Assembly (NCBI GenBank): GCA_964059195.1
Contig: CAXKWD010000007.1
Span: 1,798,001 to 1,862,000 of the forward strand
Direction of reading: 5' to 3'
Length of the DNA: 64,000 nt
From: Ectobius pallidus
Taxonomy: Eukaryota; Arthropoda; Insecta; Blattodea; Ectobiidae
Below, one piece after another: positions 1 to 11,163 of this stretch. Position 1 is the stretch's first letter, and each line of letters opens with the position of its first letter. The notes under the pieces were generated by a model that made no database searches, was not told where the DNA came from, and saw only the letters and a program-made list of their open reading frames with translations. Position numbers and translations under genes: made by a program.

Positions 1-486
1 GTTACAAAAAAATTAAGTTGTTGGTGGAAGAAACGATGTTATTCAACTTTCACCCAAAAAAGCATTTTTTCATATTTTCGGTTTTTGTCATTTGTGACGA
101 GACTATCTGAGCCACAAGAACGAGCTATAGCTCATATTAAAGCTTATTAAATTGCCTACAACTTTTGTTCTCTTGACTTTTCTGTAGGACGTGTAATTTT
201 GTCGGTATACAGTTCGAAACACGAAGAAAACTTAAAATTTTAACTTTTTGGAAAAAAGGTTAATCTTTGAAAAGCCGTATCTCGGTAACTATATAACTTA
301 CAAAAACGACGTTGATCTCATATTTTAGAAAATTTAATTTACTTTTAAAAAGCTAAGAGATAATATTTTCAACACACGCATAGTTTAGGAGATATTGTCG
401 AAAAACCGAAAAAAGTCCGAAAAAACCGGTTTAATTCGACCGCCATTCAGCGAGCACAGGTTTCTGAGGGTTGCAAATCTGGATTT
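1..486. other. unassigned AT-rich sequence
   Basis: No supported coding sequence. It is AT-rich non-coding DNA left of a truncated LINE, possibly an old dispersed repeat, but I cannot name the family. Confidence 0.4.
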
Positions 487-1999
487 ATGATCCCAGTAAC
501 GGGCCGTAACTCCCCTCCAAAAATCATTAATTCTCCATTTAATGTAAGTTCACGCATTTTTTTTGTAACATTTGACTGGGCTACAATGGCACAAGAAGAT
601 GACACTGAGATAGATCAGTACCTTCAAGCCCCTTTCCAAATGTCTCTACCGATTCAGTCAGCATCTCCAAGAGAGGTCAGAACAACTATAGAAAATAATT
701 TGAATCCTAATAAGGCTCCTGGTTATGATCTAATAACTGGTCGTATCTTGAAAGAACTGCCATTTAAAGCTATGATTTTTATTGCATTCATATTTAATGC
801 AATAATAAGGTTGGGGTACTATCCAGGAGCTTGGAAAATATCACAAATTATCCTCATCCATAAAGCAGGAAAACCTCCAAATGAAGTTAAATCTTACATA
901 CCTATAAGTTTATTGCCTGTTATTTCTAAATTGTTTGAGAAAATACTCCTGGCCAGACTTAAACCACTCCTTACTGACATAATTCCCGACCATCAATTTG
1001 GATTTCAAGCACAGCACTCAACCATAGAACAAGTGCATAGAGTAACAGATGTCATCCACAATGCATTTGAAAATAAAGAATACTGTTCAGCGGCATTTCT
1101 TGATGTTAGCCAAGCTTTTGATAAAATATGGCATACTGGATTGCTATTCAAAATAAAAAAGTTCTTACCCCATTCTTTTTATAGTATTCTGCAATCATAC
1201 CTAGAAAAAAGATACTTTCAAGTTAAATTTGAAGACAGCCTATCAGATCTCTACCCTATCAACTCTGGAATTCCACAAGGAAGTGTCCTTGGTCCTTGCA
1301 GATTTGCCCATAGATGTACCGACAACTATAGCCACTTTTGCTGATGATACAGCAGTCTTAGCAGTCCATGAAGATTTAACCACAGCGTCACAACACATAC
1401 AAGATTACCTAATTAAATTGGAGACTTGGTTTAAAAAATGGAGAATAAAAATTAATGAAGATAAGAGTCTACATGTAACTTTCACGCTAAGACGAGGCAC
1501 TTGCCCTCCAGTAAGAATCAATGGTAAGACTCTACCTCAGTCAGAAGAAGTTAAATATTTGGGTATCCATCTTGATTATCGTTTGACCTGGAAAAAGCAT
1601 ATATGTACCAAACGCAAACAACTAAATCTAAAATTCAGCAAATTGTATTGGTTCCTGGGACCCAAGTCAGAGTTGTTAACTACGAACAAACTTCTAATTT
1701 ACAAATGTATCCTTAAACCAATATGGACATATGGAATTCAACTTTGGGGTACATCAAGCAACTCCAACATAGAAATTCTAGAACGTTTCCAATCCAAAAC
1801 GATACGAACTATTGGTAAAATTCCCTGGTATATCAGTAACAAATATGTATATCAAAATCTTGAAATACCAACAGTAAAACAGGAAATAAGTAAATACAGT
1901 ATGACCTACCAGAATCGTCTAAACAAACACCCCAATTCATATGCAGTGAATCTCCTGAACAATGGGACAGGCTCAATAGAAATAGAGTTTTGGACTTGA
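487..1999 (+). pseudogene. reverse transcriptase, broken by a small internal deletion and frameshift
   Basis: Two overlapping reading frames together form one LINE reverse transcriptase. The first (487-1344) carries NKAPGYD, the catalytic block FLDVSQAFDKIWH and the template-grip motif GIPQGSVLGP. The second, usable from about 1305 to 1999, carries the catalytic FADD box (FADDTAVLA) and the thumb motifs KYLGIHLDYRLTWKKH and PIWTYGIQLWG. Around 1298-1306 the few residues that normally lie between SVLGP and the FADD segment are missing and the frame changes, so the copy cannot make a full enzyme. No host function is implied. Confidence 0.85.
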
Positions 2000-2160
2000 T
2001 CTACAGATTTAATTAAATGTTGAACAGATTTGTTATGTTATGCTATTAGCCACTGGGCTATACTTGTAACATGTTCATTCTCGCATCATTATTACTTATT
2101 GTTCATTGTAGAACAGATTGTAATGTTGAAGAAAGATTATTAAAAAAAATAAAATAAAAA
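487..2160 (+). mobile_element. 5'-truncated Jockey-like non-LTR retrotransposon
   Basis: A reverse-transcriptase fragment runs from the finger region through palm and thumb and is followed at about 2130-2160 by an A-rich tail, as expected at a LINE 3' end. No endonuclease or gag-like ORF precedes it, so the copy is 5'-truncated. The left boundary is approximate: recognisable RT homology starts near 574. Assignment to the Jockey-like group rests on the wording of the RT motifs (FLDVSQAFDKIWH, GIPQGSVLGP, FADDTAV); no phylogeny was run. Confidence 0.85.
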
Positions 2161-2859
2161 AATAAAAAATGTATCTCTTCGTTGAATTCTTACACTCTCT
2201 TCTACTTTTATATCTCTTTTTTCCCCACCTTTTTTTGGCAATAATTTTCCCTTTTTTCGTCCTCTTTTGGGTGAAAATTTTCCCTTTAAAATCCAGTCTC
2301 TAGTAATCATGTTTCAAGTTTAGAATCAAAATTTTAAAGAAAACCATTTTTATGAACAAATTATAAATAATTACGAAACATTTTTCTTGTAAAATGTCTT
2401 AATATACAGCTGTATACTTTAACTGTATTCTTGCTTGGCTTTGTCTCTGAACAACTGGTATTTATTCTGCATTACTTGTAATATTACAAAATTGCAATGT
2501 GCTTGGATGTACTTGAACTTTTTTACATTGGAAGTTGGTAACATGACCCAGTCGCTTGATTCCCATTAGCGACAAGATTCCGTTTTGAAAAACTTTTATT
2601 TAGTTTTATTATTGAAATTTCTGCAGTAGAACAAGTTGACTATTTATGGGAAGTTGTTGGTGTAATTCATTGCCATGCAGTATCCCAACACTTACAGAGA
2701 GCTGCCATATCAAATCAACCAATGGGTGTTGCTGACGTATTTTATTTTATTTTTAAGTATGCATTTTCTGTTTCTGTATTATTTATTGTATCTGGAAGTA
2801 CTAGAAGGATCTAGGATCTGTCATTTTTGGCGTTTTCAGAGGTTAATAAGTTATGTAAT
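2161..2859. other. unassigned AT-rich sequence
   Basis: The only open frame (2675-2881) is short, hydrophobic by composition and resembles nothing I know. I see no splice-site pattern or repeat structure that supports a feature here. Confidence 0.35.
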
Positions 2860-3518
2860 TACCGTATTTTACGAACCATAAGACGCTCCGGACCTTAAGA
2901 CGCACCTTAATTTTAGGATGAAAATTTAAAGAAAAATAAATTTAATGTGATTCTAAACGAAATATTTTATGGGAATAATATATTTCATTACATAAGAAAA
3001 TTATAACCTTGTACAATGGAATCCGTGTAAATCACTTCTAAGTTAAAACCTGCGTTGTACGAAAATCTCTACTGTACAGGCGGCATCGCGTAAATTTTAA
3101 CAACTGAACTCATTTCTCATGAAAGACTGAAAATACCTTTATACCCTCTGATCCTCAATTCAGCATAAGGTAAGTGTAACGGGACAAGGCTGTTTAGAGG
3201 TCATTGTCTTTATTTAAACCAACCGTTGAAGACACTCCTTTTGTATAAAAGAACTCAACATTCCCTTCTTTTTGCATTGTACATCTGGCTTCCAGCTACC
3301 CTCATTTTATGACTGTGACAAGTTCAGTGATCTACAGTCTGTGCTAAAATTTGTAACTGTCTTATCGTTTACAACACCTTGTGTATAACTATGGTATTCC
3401 AGCAATATTTACCATAATTTTAATTGTTTAGTGTACTTCAGACCATTAGACACACCCAACTTTTAGAGCTCTCTTTTCGAGGTAAAAAAGTGCGTCTTAT
3501 GGTCTGTAAAATACGGTA
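2860..3518. mobile_element. non-autonomous DNA transposon with about 26-bp terminal inverted repeats
   Basis: The left end reads ACCGTATTTTACGAACCATA then AGACGC. The right end is its inverted counterpart, GTGCGTCTTATGGTCTGTAA then AATACGGT. The 659-bp interval has no transposase-like frame, so it is a MITE-like derivative. Its first bases (TACCGTATTT) match the ends of the element at 55005-55616, so the two may belong to related families. The target duplication is unclear (possibly only TA). Superfamily is not assigned. Confidence 0.7.
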
Positions 3519-4639
3519 TTTTGTTTATTAAGATATCAACTTGAAATAAAAACCAATCTACAAGAAACAGTCTACAATTCATGTTATGATCAAAAATTTG
3601 TTAGGTTTTAAGGAAATATTCTAAAACTTTATTAGAAAATCATATTTAGTTAAGATTAAATTATACAACTTTTCTTGAAAGAAGGGTGAAAACACATTTA
3701 ATATTTTTCCCCAGAAAGATATAATAGGCCACTAGTTGCTAGTAAAATTAGACATGATTTATATAAATCCTTTAGGTTTTATGAGTCTCCAAATATTGAG
3801 ATTTTCTCAAATTGCTGATTTTCAAATTGGAATATGTCAAAAGGGACTGAACATAAAAATATGGAATTTTCTCAAAGTATTTTTCTAGTGACACATAAAA
3901 TTTCTTCATTGTGTTTTGACTGGAAGTAATATTTTAAAAATAAAGAAAATGCTAAAATATATGCTGTCAAATGAGTGATTGCCACATACTACTAAATACA
4001 ATCAAAATTGTCGAAAAAAATTGGTTGCATGGAACGCCATGCAACAGAAGTGAAACTTCTTTGGCAACGTTGAGAGTAAAATAGAGGAATACATATAATT
4101 ATATCGAACGGAAGAAGGAAATCATCTGAATAAACACTTTTTTCGGCATTTTAAATCGAATACGTACAAAACAATAACACAGTTGTGAAGAACTAATGCC
4201 CAAACTGTCACTGATCGTAGCCACTGTGTTTGTTTACATGAATGGGACGCTTTGGTTAAGTTTCCAAGAACGTTAGTGATGTGTATACGATGCTCACGCA
4301 ACGAGTAGAGCCATCTATAACGGTGGAAGGCTCACCACGAAGCTCTAAGCACTAATAGCCCCCCACTCAATGCCTGATACAACCCCTGTGTGCTCCCGTG
4401 GCTGCAATCTTTCGATAACAACTCTATCACAGTATACGTATTAATACAGTAAATAAACTCAGTCCAGTTTTCTGCCAGACGAACATGCGCATGCATATAC
4501 TAGCGATCATAGCAACCATAAACTATTATTACAGTTACTACTCTGGGAAGTATGTAAATAAATAGGAGTGTTGTATTGATTAGAACAAGCGATATTCGAA
4601 AGGACCTTATTGTTCTGGTGGTAATTGCAGTAATAATAA
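3519..4639. other. unassigned AT-rich sequence
   Basis: No gene or clear repeat boundary is visible. The stretch from about 4150 may be the less conserved upstream part of the dispersed repeat annotated at 4640-5266. Confidence 0.3.
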
Positions 4640-5266
4640 AATCAGGTAAACTGATGTAACAAAGTGCCAGAATGCTTTTTTTAAATCGCTGATAATAATT
4701 ATCAATTATTGCAGTTATGATATACAGAAAATAAGTTTTTTTTAATTGATTTTGGAGTGAAGCATCAAATTGATTCATTAAGCAAGGTTTACGGAAGAAC
4801 AAAGGTCTAAAGTTTGATACTTAACCTTAATTCATACTCGTATACACTGATATAAGAAATTATTTAAATATGTCAACATTTCACAAAATGCACTGGCGAA
4901 GAACTCCGCTTAATGTACTTAGGCCTAATTATTTCACAGTAATATACCTTCTGTATGTAAACAGTATTCAACTTGATAAACGGAATAAACAAACATCTGA
5001 CTGCATTGGAGTCAAGGCCCGCAATGATTAGCAACGCAGCATTGTAGTATAGACAAGATTTCCCATTTAAAAAGCATGTGGCCTTTAATTAGTCGTTACT
5101 CCGGTACCGGTCAACCGATTTGGTCCAATATCAATAGGCTTCTTCCCATGGACGTTATAAATTCATATACCAAGTATCATGAAATCCGATAAAGCGCATA
5201 CAGACACGTGGACAGACATTTTTTTGTAACATACACAATCTCATAAAGTATCATAATGGCACTTAA
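4640..5266 (+). repeat. dispersed repeat family R, copy a
   Basis: It shares successive blocks with three other places in the window. AAAGTGCCAGAATGCTTTTT also occurs near 53910. The block containing TATACACTGATATAAG resembles 57670-57690. GGTCAACCGATTTGGTCC recurs at about 58348, and in a diverged form at about 61900. The order of blocks is conserved, so this is one old interspersed element. No protein coding is seen and its class is unknown. Confidence 0.6.
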
Positions 5267-5731
5267 AAATATTTTTTTTCTTCAAAACTGAATAAATATT
5301 ACTGTTGTAAAAAGAATGAACATAATACATGCAAAATTTGGAACTAAAATCGGTTAATGGGGCAAATGTAAACTCTTTCATATTTCAATGCTGTAAAGGT
5401 ATATATATCCCCTTAATTTGTACATACAATATGTTGGAGTTTAAGTTTTTGCCATTACATATTAGCTGATATGTTATGCCTTGCAGATCTCTGCCGCCTC
5501 CTGGTTGTGTTGTTCTATTTTCTATGAATGCCTATATTTATGGGGTCATTGCGCAAAAGTTACTGACTTGCATATTTCTCAAGCTAGAAATTAAATACTG
5601 ATCACTGACTGCTTATATCGTAATAGTAAATGTCAGTATTAATTGGTGTTATTTTAATATTTAATCTTTCGCTTATAAGACCCTTTGTCCACAGTTTTCA
5701 TCGTTTTAAATGCAATTCTGTTATACCTAGG
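5267..5731. other. unassigned AT-rich sequence
   Basis: No coding or structural signal beyond AT-rich composition. Confidence 0.3.
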
Positions 5732-7205
5732 TATAACTGAACTAGTTAAATATTATATTAACACTTAATGCTTCACTTACGTCGCTGTTTATGAGCAGGA
5801 CATGTTTCGGGATTCTTATCCCATCTTTGGCTGCTGGTCAACTGGCAATTGGCGATCATGGTTAGTGGTCTTTATGGTTTGTCCAGTGCTGCCCTCTCTT
5901 CTCTTGGCTGTAAGCTTGATGACATCATCCACCAGCGGTATTTCAAAATTCATAACATTGCTGCTGTTCTTAGTGATGAAAATCTTCTCCCAGGTGTTCA
6001 GTTCTGCCCGTGTATTGACGTGTTTTAATAGTTTAACATCCTTTTTGATGTGGTGGTTTTGTGTCCAGGAGTGATGTGCTACAGCTGATTTGTCCGTTTG
6101 CATGACAGCTGGCAGTTTTCGCATTCCATCTGATAGATTCCTGATAGTTCTGTTTTGGGTGTGATGTCTTTTAGTGGGTGATTGAGCAGATTTCTAATAG
6201 TATATTTGTTCTGGGGTGGTAGCTTGATGTTGTAGTTTTTGAATACTTTCTCGAATTTGTAGAATGTTTTTGGATGGTAGGTGAATTTTTTTGTAATTTT
6301 GTGGTTTGTTCTCTGAATTGTCTAATGTACTAATTCCTTTTATCATTTTTTGTTTCTTGTGTTTTGAAATCATCTTGTCTATGAAATTGGTTTTGAACCC
6401 GTTGGTAAGTGCTACTTCCTGTATGTGCTGACATTCCACTGACTGAAATAGAATACAACAAGGAACATTCCACTGACTGAAATAGAATACAACAAGGAAT
6501 ATCAGCACATACAGGAAGTAGCACTTACCAACGGGTTCAAAACCAATTTCATAGACAAGATGATTTCAAAATACAAGAAACAAAAAATGATAAAAGGAAT
6601 TAGTACATTAGACAATTCAGAGAAAAAACCACAAAATTACAAAAAAATTCACCTACCATCCAAAAACATTCTACAAATTCGAGAAAGTATTCAAAAACTA
6701 CAACATCAAGCTAGCACCCCAGAACAAATATACTATTAGAAATCTGCTCAATCACCCACTAAAAGACATCACACCCAAAACAGAACTATCAGGAATCTAT
6801 CAGATGGAATGCGAAAACTGCCAGCTGTCATGCAAACGGACAAATCAGCTGTAGCACATCACTCCTGGACACAAAACCACCACATCAAAAAGGATGTTAA
6901 ACTATTAAAACACGTCAAGACACGGGCAGAACTGAACACCTGGGAGAAGATTTTCATCACTAAGAACAGCAGCAATGTTATGAATTTTGAAATACCGCCG
7001 GTGGATGATGTCATCAAGCTTACAGCCAAGAGAAGAGAGGACAGCACTGGACAAACCATAAAGACCACTAACCATGATCGCCAATTGCCAGTTGACCAGC
7101 GGCCGAAGATGGGATAAGAATCCCGAAACATGTCCTGCTCATAAACAGCGACGTAAGTGAAGCATTAAGTGTTAATATAATATTTAACTAGTTCAGTTAT
7201 TCATG
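5732..7205. mobile_element. Penelope-like element fragments in a head-to-head palindrome
   Basis: Two nearly identical arms of about 730 bp (5732-6464 and 6490-7205) face each other. Near the centre, at 6440-6500, a block of about 33 bp containing CCACTGACTGAAATAGAATA is duplicated. Each arm encodes the linker and GIY-YIG part of a Penelope-like element, so the same protein fragment appears on both strands. Both ends carry the same terminal sequence (ACTTAATGCTTCACTTACG or its complement). Penelope-like elements often integrate with inverted or partial copies, which would explain the form. Confidence 0.8.
6500..7117 (+). pseudogene. Penelope-like linker and GIY-YIG endonuclease remnant
   Basis: Read in three successive frames this is the C-terminal part of a Penelope-like polyprotein. 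A linker containing QHIQEVALTNGFKTNFIDK runs to a stop near 6739. A GIY core (TELSGIYQMECENC) follows at about 6740-6851. The post-catalytic region at 6809-7117 contains HHSWTQNHHIKKDVKLLKH and WEKIFITKN. The YIG strand (normally about YVGQTGR after the CxxC pair) is disrupted where the frame changes near 6830. The same family occurs at 51493-52010. The mirrored copy on the minus strand spans about 5816-6464. Confidence 0.75.
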
Positions 7206-7756
7206 TGCTCCACTGTGTATATTACTTCGTTTTAATTATTATACCTAGGTATGTTTGCTAATGTAGGCCTACATAGCGACAAAAGTTAGCCTAGATTTGC
7301 TATGAAATATTATAAATTACAATAATGTTTCATAGGCTTCCTTCATGTTCGTCTTTAAAAAAGTCATACACAAAATATGAATGTTTATTAAGGAAAAACT
7401 TTATTGAATATATTGCAATTAAAATTTCACTAGCGACTGCAAGATAAAGAGTAATGAATCATATATGGTTCCTGTAGGTACAATATTGTCACTAAAAACT
7501 TGTATGTCAGTACAAAAATAATGCCTATACAAAGCCTGCAATGGGCCTACATGCTTATAACATTTTACACAATCTGAATTTTAATGTTGAATCATGATTA
7601 TCGTGGTCATCTGGTGTATTATATACAGAGTAAACATAATTTATAATTTTTATAATTTTGGTCAATTTGTGTATATTTGTATATTTTGGCTCAAAGTGTT
7701 TAATCAAGTACAGCTTTTAGATATACAGTATTTTACAAGGCTCAATCTAATCACCA
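7206..7756. other. unassigned AT-rich sequence
   Basis: No coding signal above background. The 66-residue frame at 7594-7794 runs into the Helitron 5' end and is not a gene. Confidence 0.3.
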
Positions 7757-8621
7757 TCTCTATGTATATAAAAGGCTTTGTCCTGACTGACTGAATGAAT
7801 GACTGACTGACTGATTGACTGAATGACAGGAATCAACGTACAGCCTAAACTATAACAGGTAGAGACTTAGAATTTTGACAGTACCTTCGTTTCATAATGT
7901 AGGTGCTCACTAAGAAAGGATTTTGAAAAATTCTGATTCTAAATGCCAAAAATTAAATGTTTTTTAAAATACTTAATCCCTTTTTACATAGAATTATCAA
8001 TTCCAAATCACAGAATATATTGTTGCCAAATGGTATATGATGGGCTTGGAAAAAACAATTGAAATGCACTTTTGACAAATAAGAGAAGTTATCAAAATAA
8101 TTCATGTTATAAATAAATATTACAGAATTAAATCCACTAAAATAATGGAATCACATAACTTTCTCTACCCTGGACATAGAGAAAACAAAACGAGGTATGG
8201 TAATGTGTATATTATTATATTATATCGCAGGTTTTTGGAGAGAAAAGTATGAAAGTGATAATGCTTTCTGTTTAATTTCATCCCCAAAACGAGTTTATGG
8301 TAACATAAGAGTGGGAAATTTCCTGCCTCGATATTACAATTTTATGTTACAGGAATTTCTGTTTCTTCTTATTTAAACCTCTACCAGGCTTGCTGTGCAC
8401 TGTACAAGCGATGGGATGCAAAATTCTAGATCCTCTATGAGCCATAAAAAACTATATCAAGCGTTTTATGAGGGAATAGTTTGAGTGTAATAAGTCGTTC
8501 TTCCTATTTCAAATTATAAATGCCTATATAAGGACCTAGAATTTAAAATTGAAAATCCTTCATAAGTTAATTTCCAATTACAAAATACAAAACCCGGGCG
8601 ACGCCGGGTCTTTTAACCTAG
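7757..8621 (+). mobile_element. non-autonomous Helitron
   Basis: The 5' end is TCTCTATGTATATAAAAGGC, preceded by an A. The 3' end is CTAG followed by T, and about 10 bases before it is a GC hairpin (CCCGGGCGACGCCGGG). A TC start, a CTRR end with an upstream hairpin and insertion between A and T are the Helitron hallmarks. There are no terminal inverted repeats and no Rep/helicase frame. A CTGACTGACTGAATGAATGA-type tract follows the 5' end. Related copies are at 33178-33985, 33986-34842 and about 41030-42044. Confidence 0.85.
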
Positions 8622-10570
8622 TAACATATAACGATACAGTTTGTAACTGACCTTGTTATACAAATTAGTTGCAAGAATAAATTACATATCACAATATACA
8701 CAGCTTACTATCTTGCTCCAAACTGTCCTTGTTAATGGTATAAATCATTATTATATCATAACATACTAGTTGACTAATAAATCGTCATAAGAAGTTTTTT
8801 ATATTAAAATATATTTCACATTTATATCAATAAGTCCTGTATTAAAACTTTAAAATTACAATCTTATATATTTTTTGTTCACAATTAATGATAATTTATT
8901 AAAAAGTAGTTGTTTAACAACTAATTATTAAATTTAAAGTTAGTTATTATTTTTAAATATTGTGAAACCAGGTCTCATCAAATTACGACTATAGCCATTT
9001 ACTTGGTTTTTTATGTATACACTTTCTTTTTTCACAATTGTGGTATATAGCAATTAGTAATGGCTACTAAAAATCCACTGTAATCAATATTTTGAATAAA
9101 AAATAAGAAACAAATTCTAAAGAACAAAAATCCAATTTCACGTTTAGAACCTGACATACAAGAGAAAGATAATTCTAAAAAAGATATCACCTTTAATTAT
9201 ACAGACCATAAAATACATAAAATTATCAAACCGTTAAAATCCGATAACTTTCAAATTCCTTTTAAAGCCAATCAAAACACCCAAAAGTTATTATGTAATA
9301 AACTCAATAATAACAAAGATCCTCTTGAACAATGTGGAGTATGCAAATTAAAATGTTCTGACTGCAACTTATATATCGGACAAACTGGTCGAACGTTCAA
9401 AAAAAGATTTGCAGAACACGTAAGTGACTTTAAATATAATAGAGAAAAATCCGCTTATGCTAAACATTTAATTTCTAATAACCACTTTTTAAACACAAGA
9501 AATTCTTCCGTAGAAATATTACACCTACAAAATAAAAGCCAAAAACTAAACACACTAGAAACATAAAAATAACCTGATAAACGAAAACACAGTTAACCAT
9601 AACGAACTTTTCGAAACCTGCTTACACATGATTTCATCCACACACTCTAATACACTCGCCAGTGGCTAAACAGCTCACTCAGCAAACACGTCTCAGCAGT
9701 TCTACAAAAACTGTTGGTTATTGACTGATGATGGCACAACGGTTGCCGAAATGCAATTCAAGAATACAGACGTCCAAAGAATCAACATATATTGAGCTGA
9801 GAACGCAGAAAAACTAGTTATAAGCACAACAATTCAAGTTAATATTAAGCTTATACTGTCTACGCCTATTACTGACTATAAAAAAATATATCTTGAGCTC
9901 TTGTTAGCCATCTTAATTGTATATTTTAACCTAATAACAAAAATTATACTACTATACAATCAATTCAATAGTGAAGAGTGATATCAAAAAATAAAAAACA
10001 ATTTTATCACAATGAAATTCCTAATGAATCCATTACCACAATTATTGTAAGTGATCAAATACGAAAATATAAGTATCAACAAAAGCATTAAAGATACTAA
10101 TTTTTTAAATGAATATTAAACTTCTATAGTAGTATACCACAATTGTGAAAAAGAAAGTGTATACATAAAAAGCCAAGTAAATGGCTATAGTCGTAATTTG
10201 ATGAGACCTGGTTTCACAATATTTAAAAATAATAACTAACTTTAAATTTAATAATTAGTTGTTAAACAACTACTTTTTAATAAATTATCATTAATTGTGA
10301 ACAAAAAATATATAAGATTGTAATTTTAAAGTTTTAATACAGGACTTATTGATATAAATGTGTAATATATTTTATCAATATAAAAAACTTCTTATGACGA
10401 TTTATTAGTCACCTAGTATGTTATGATATAATAATGATTTATACCATTAACAAGGACAGTTTGGAGCAAGATAGTAAGCTGTGTATATTGTGATATGTAA
10501 TTTATTCTTGCAACTAATTTGTATAACAAGTTACAAGGTCAGTTACAAACTGTATCATTATATGTTATTG
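8622..10570 (+). mobile_element. Penelope-like element with long inverted termini
   Basis: Arms of about 430 bp at 8622-9052 and 10132-10570 are inverted repeats of each other: the block around TTAACAACTAATTATTAAAT is present in both. They enclose about 1.1 kb that encodes a GIY-YIG endonuclease region at 9096-9566. The non-coding stretch after it contains TGATGATGGCACAACGGTTG (about 9728), followed by the A-rich 3' part. The left arm starts exactly at the 3' CTAG of the Helitron, so one element used the end of the other as its target. No reverse-transcriptase domain is present. Confidence 0.8.
9096..9566 (+). pseudogene. GIY-YIG endonuclease domain of a Penelope-like element
   Basis: An uninterrupted 156-codon frame without a convincing ATG. 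It begins in the linker (DITFNYTDHKIHKIIKPLK; NFQIPFKANQNTQKLL). It then has the Cys pairs CGVCKLKCSDC, followed immediately by NLYIGQTGRTFKKRFAEH, the YIG strand and catalytic Arg region of Penelope-type GIY-YIG nucleases, and then KSAYAKHLISNNH. It ends at a TAA after LNTLET. Upstream the frame closes at 9093-9095, so the reverse transcriptase that should precede it has been lost. The nuclease core is intact at residue level, but this copy is probably not expressed. Confidence 0.85.
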
Positions 10571-10643
10571 GCAGTAAAAATAAATAACCTACAAACACTC
10601 TACGTGTTCAGCTCTAATATCTTGTTGAGTTGTTACTATAAAC

Positions 10644-11163
10644 CATATATGGGCAACGAACGGCCCGCGGGCCGGATGTGGCCCGCCCCGACTTTTGATC
10701 CGGCCCGCGGAACATTTTAAAATTGCGCTCGAAAAAGTAAATATTTTCGGTTCTCGCCAACTACAGAGTGAGAGGGGGAAACAAAAGCCTGAACTACGAG
10801 GTTGTTCCTTCCGGTCAGCCCTAGAAAAATGCTGCAATAGGCCTAAATCTCAGTATCAAACCAGACTTACAGATGCAAATGTTGAAAACACTCTGCGCTT
10901 GTGTATTAGTGGAAATGATGCCAATATTGATTATCTTGTTTCTCAAGTTCAAGCTCAAGCTTCTCATTAATTTCTGCTGATTGTAAGTAAATACATAATC
11001 ACTTCGATATTGTTCTCATTCATGTAACTTTAGCATTATACTTTATAAGTATAAAAAACCGTATCATTATTATTTTTTTCACAACTACCTATTATCTACG
11101 GCCCGCGCCTTCATAAATATTTTAAAGTTTAGCCCGCATCTTGACAAAGGTTGCCCATACCTG
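10644..11163 (+). mobile_element. internally deleted hAT transposon
   Basis: The ends CATATATGGGCAACG and TTGCCCATACCTG are imperfect inverted repeats. They are flanked by the 8-bp direct repeat CTATAAAC (10636-10643) and CTATATAC (11164-11171), one mismatch apart. Eight-bp duplications and termini with GGCCCGC-rich subterminal sequence are typical of hAT elements. Only a scrap of transposase remains. Confidence 0.8.
10848..10970 (+). pseudogene. hAT transposase C-terminal remnant
   Basis: The last 38 or so codons before the stop read YQTRLTDANVEN, then LRLCISGNDANIDYLV, then QVQAQASH. This matches the C-terminal end of GTF2IRD2/EPM2AIP1-like hAT transposases, which close with a RLTDEHL...-like segment and a Gln-rich QxSH ending (recalled from the family, not searched). 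The upstream codons in the same frame (10695-10847) are not recognisable as transposase and may come from the subterminal repeat joined by the internal deletion. Confidence 0.65.
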
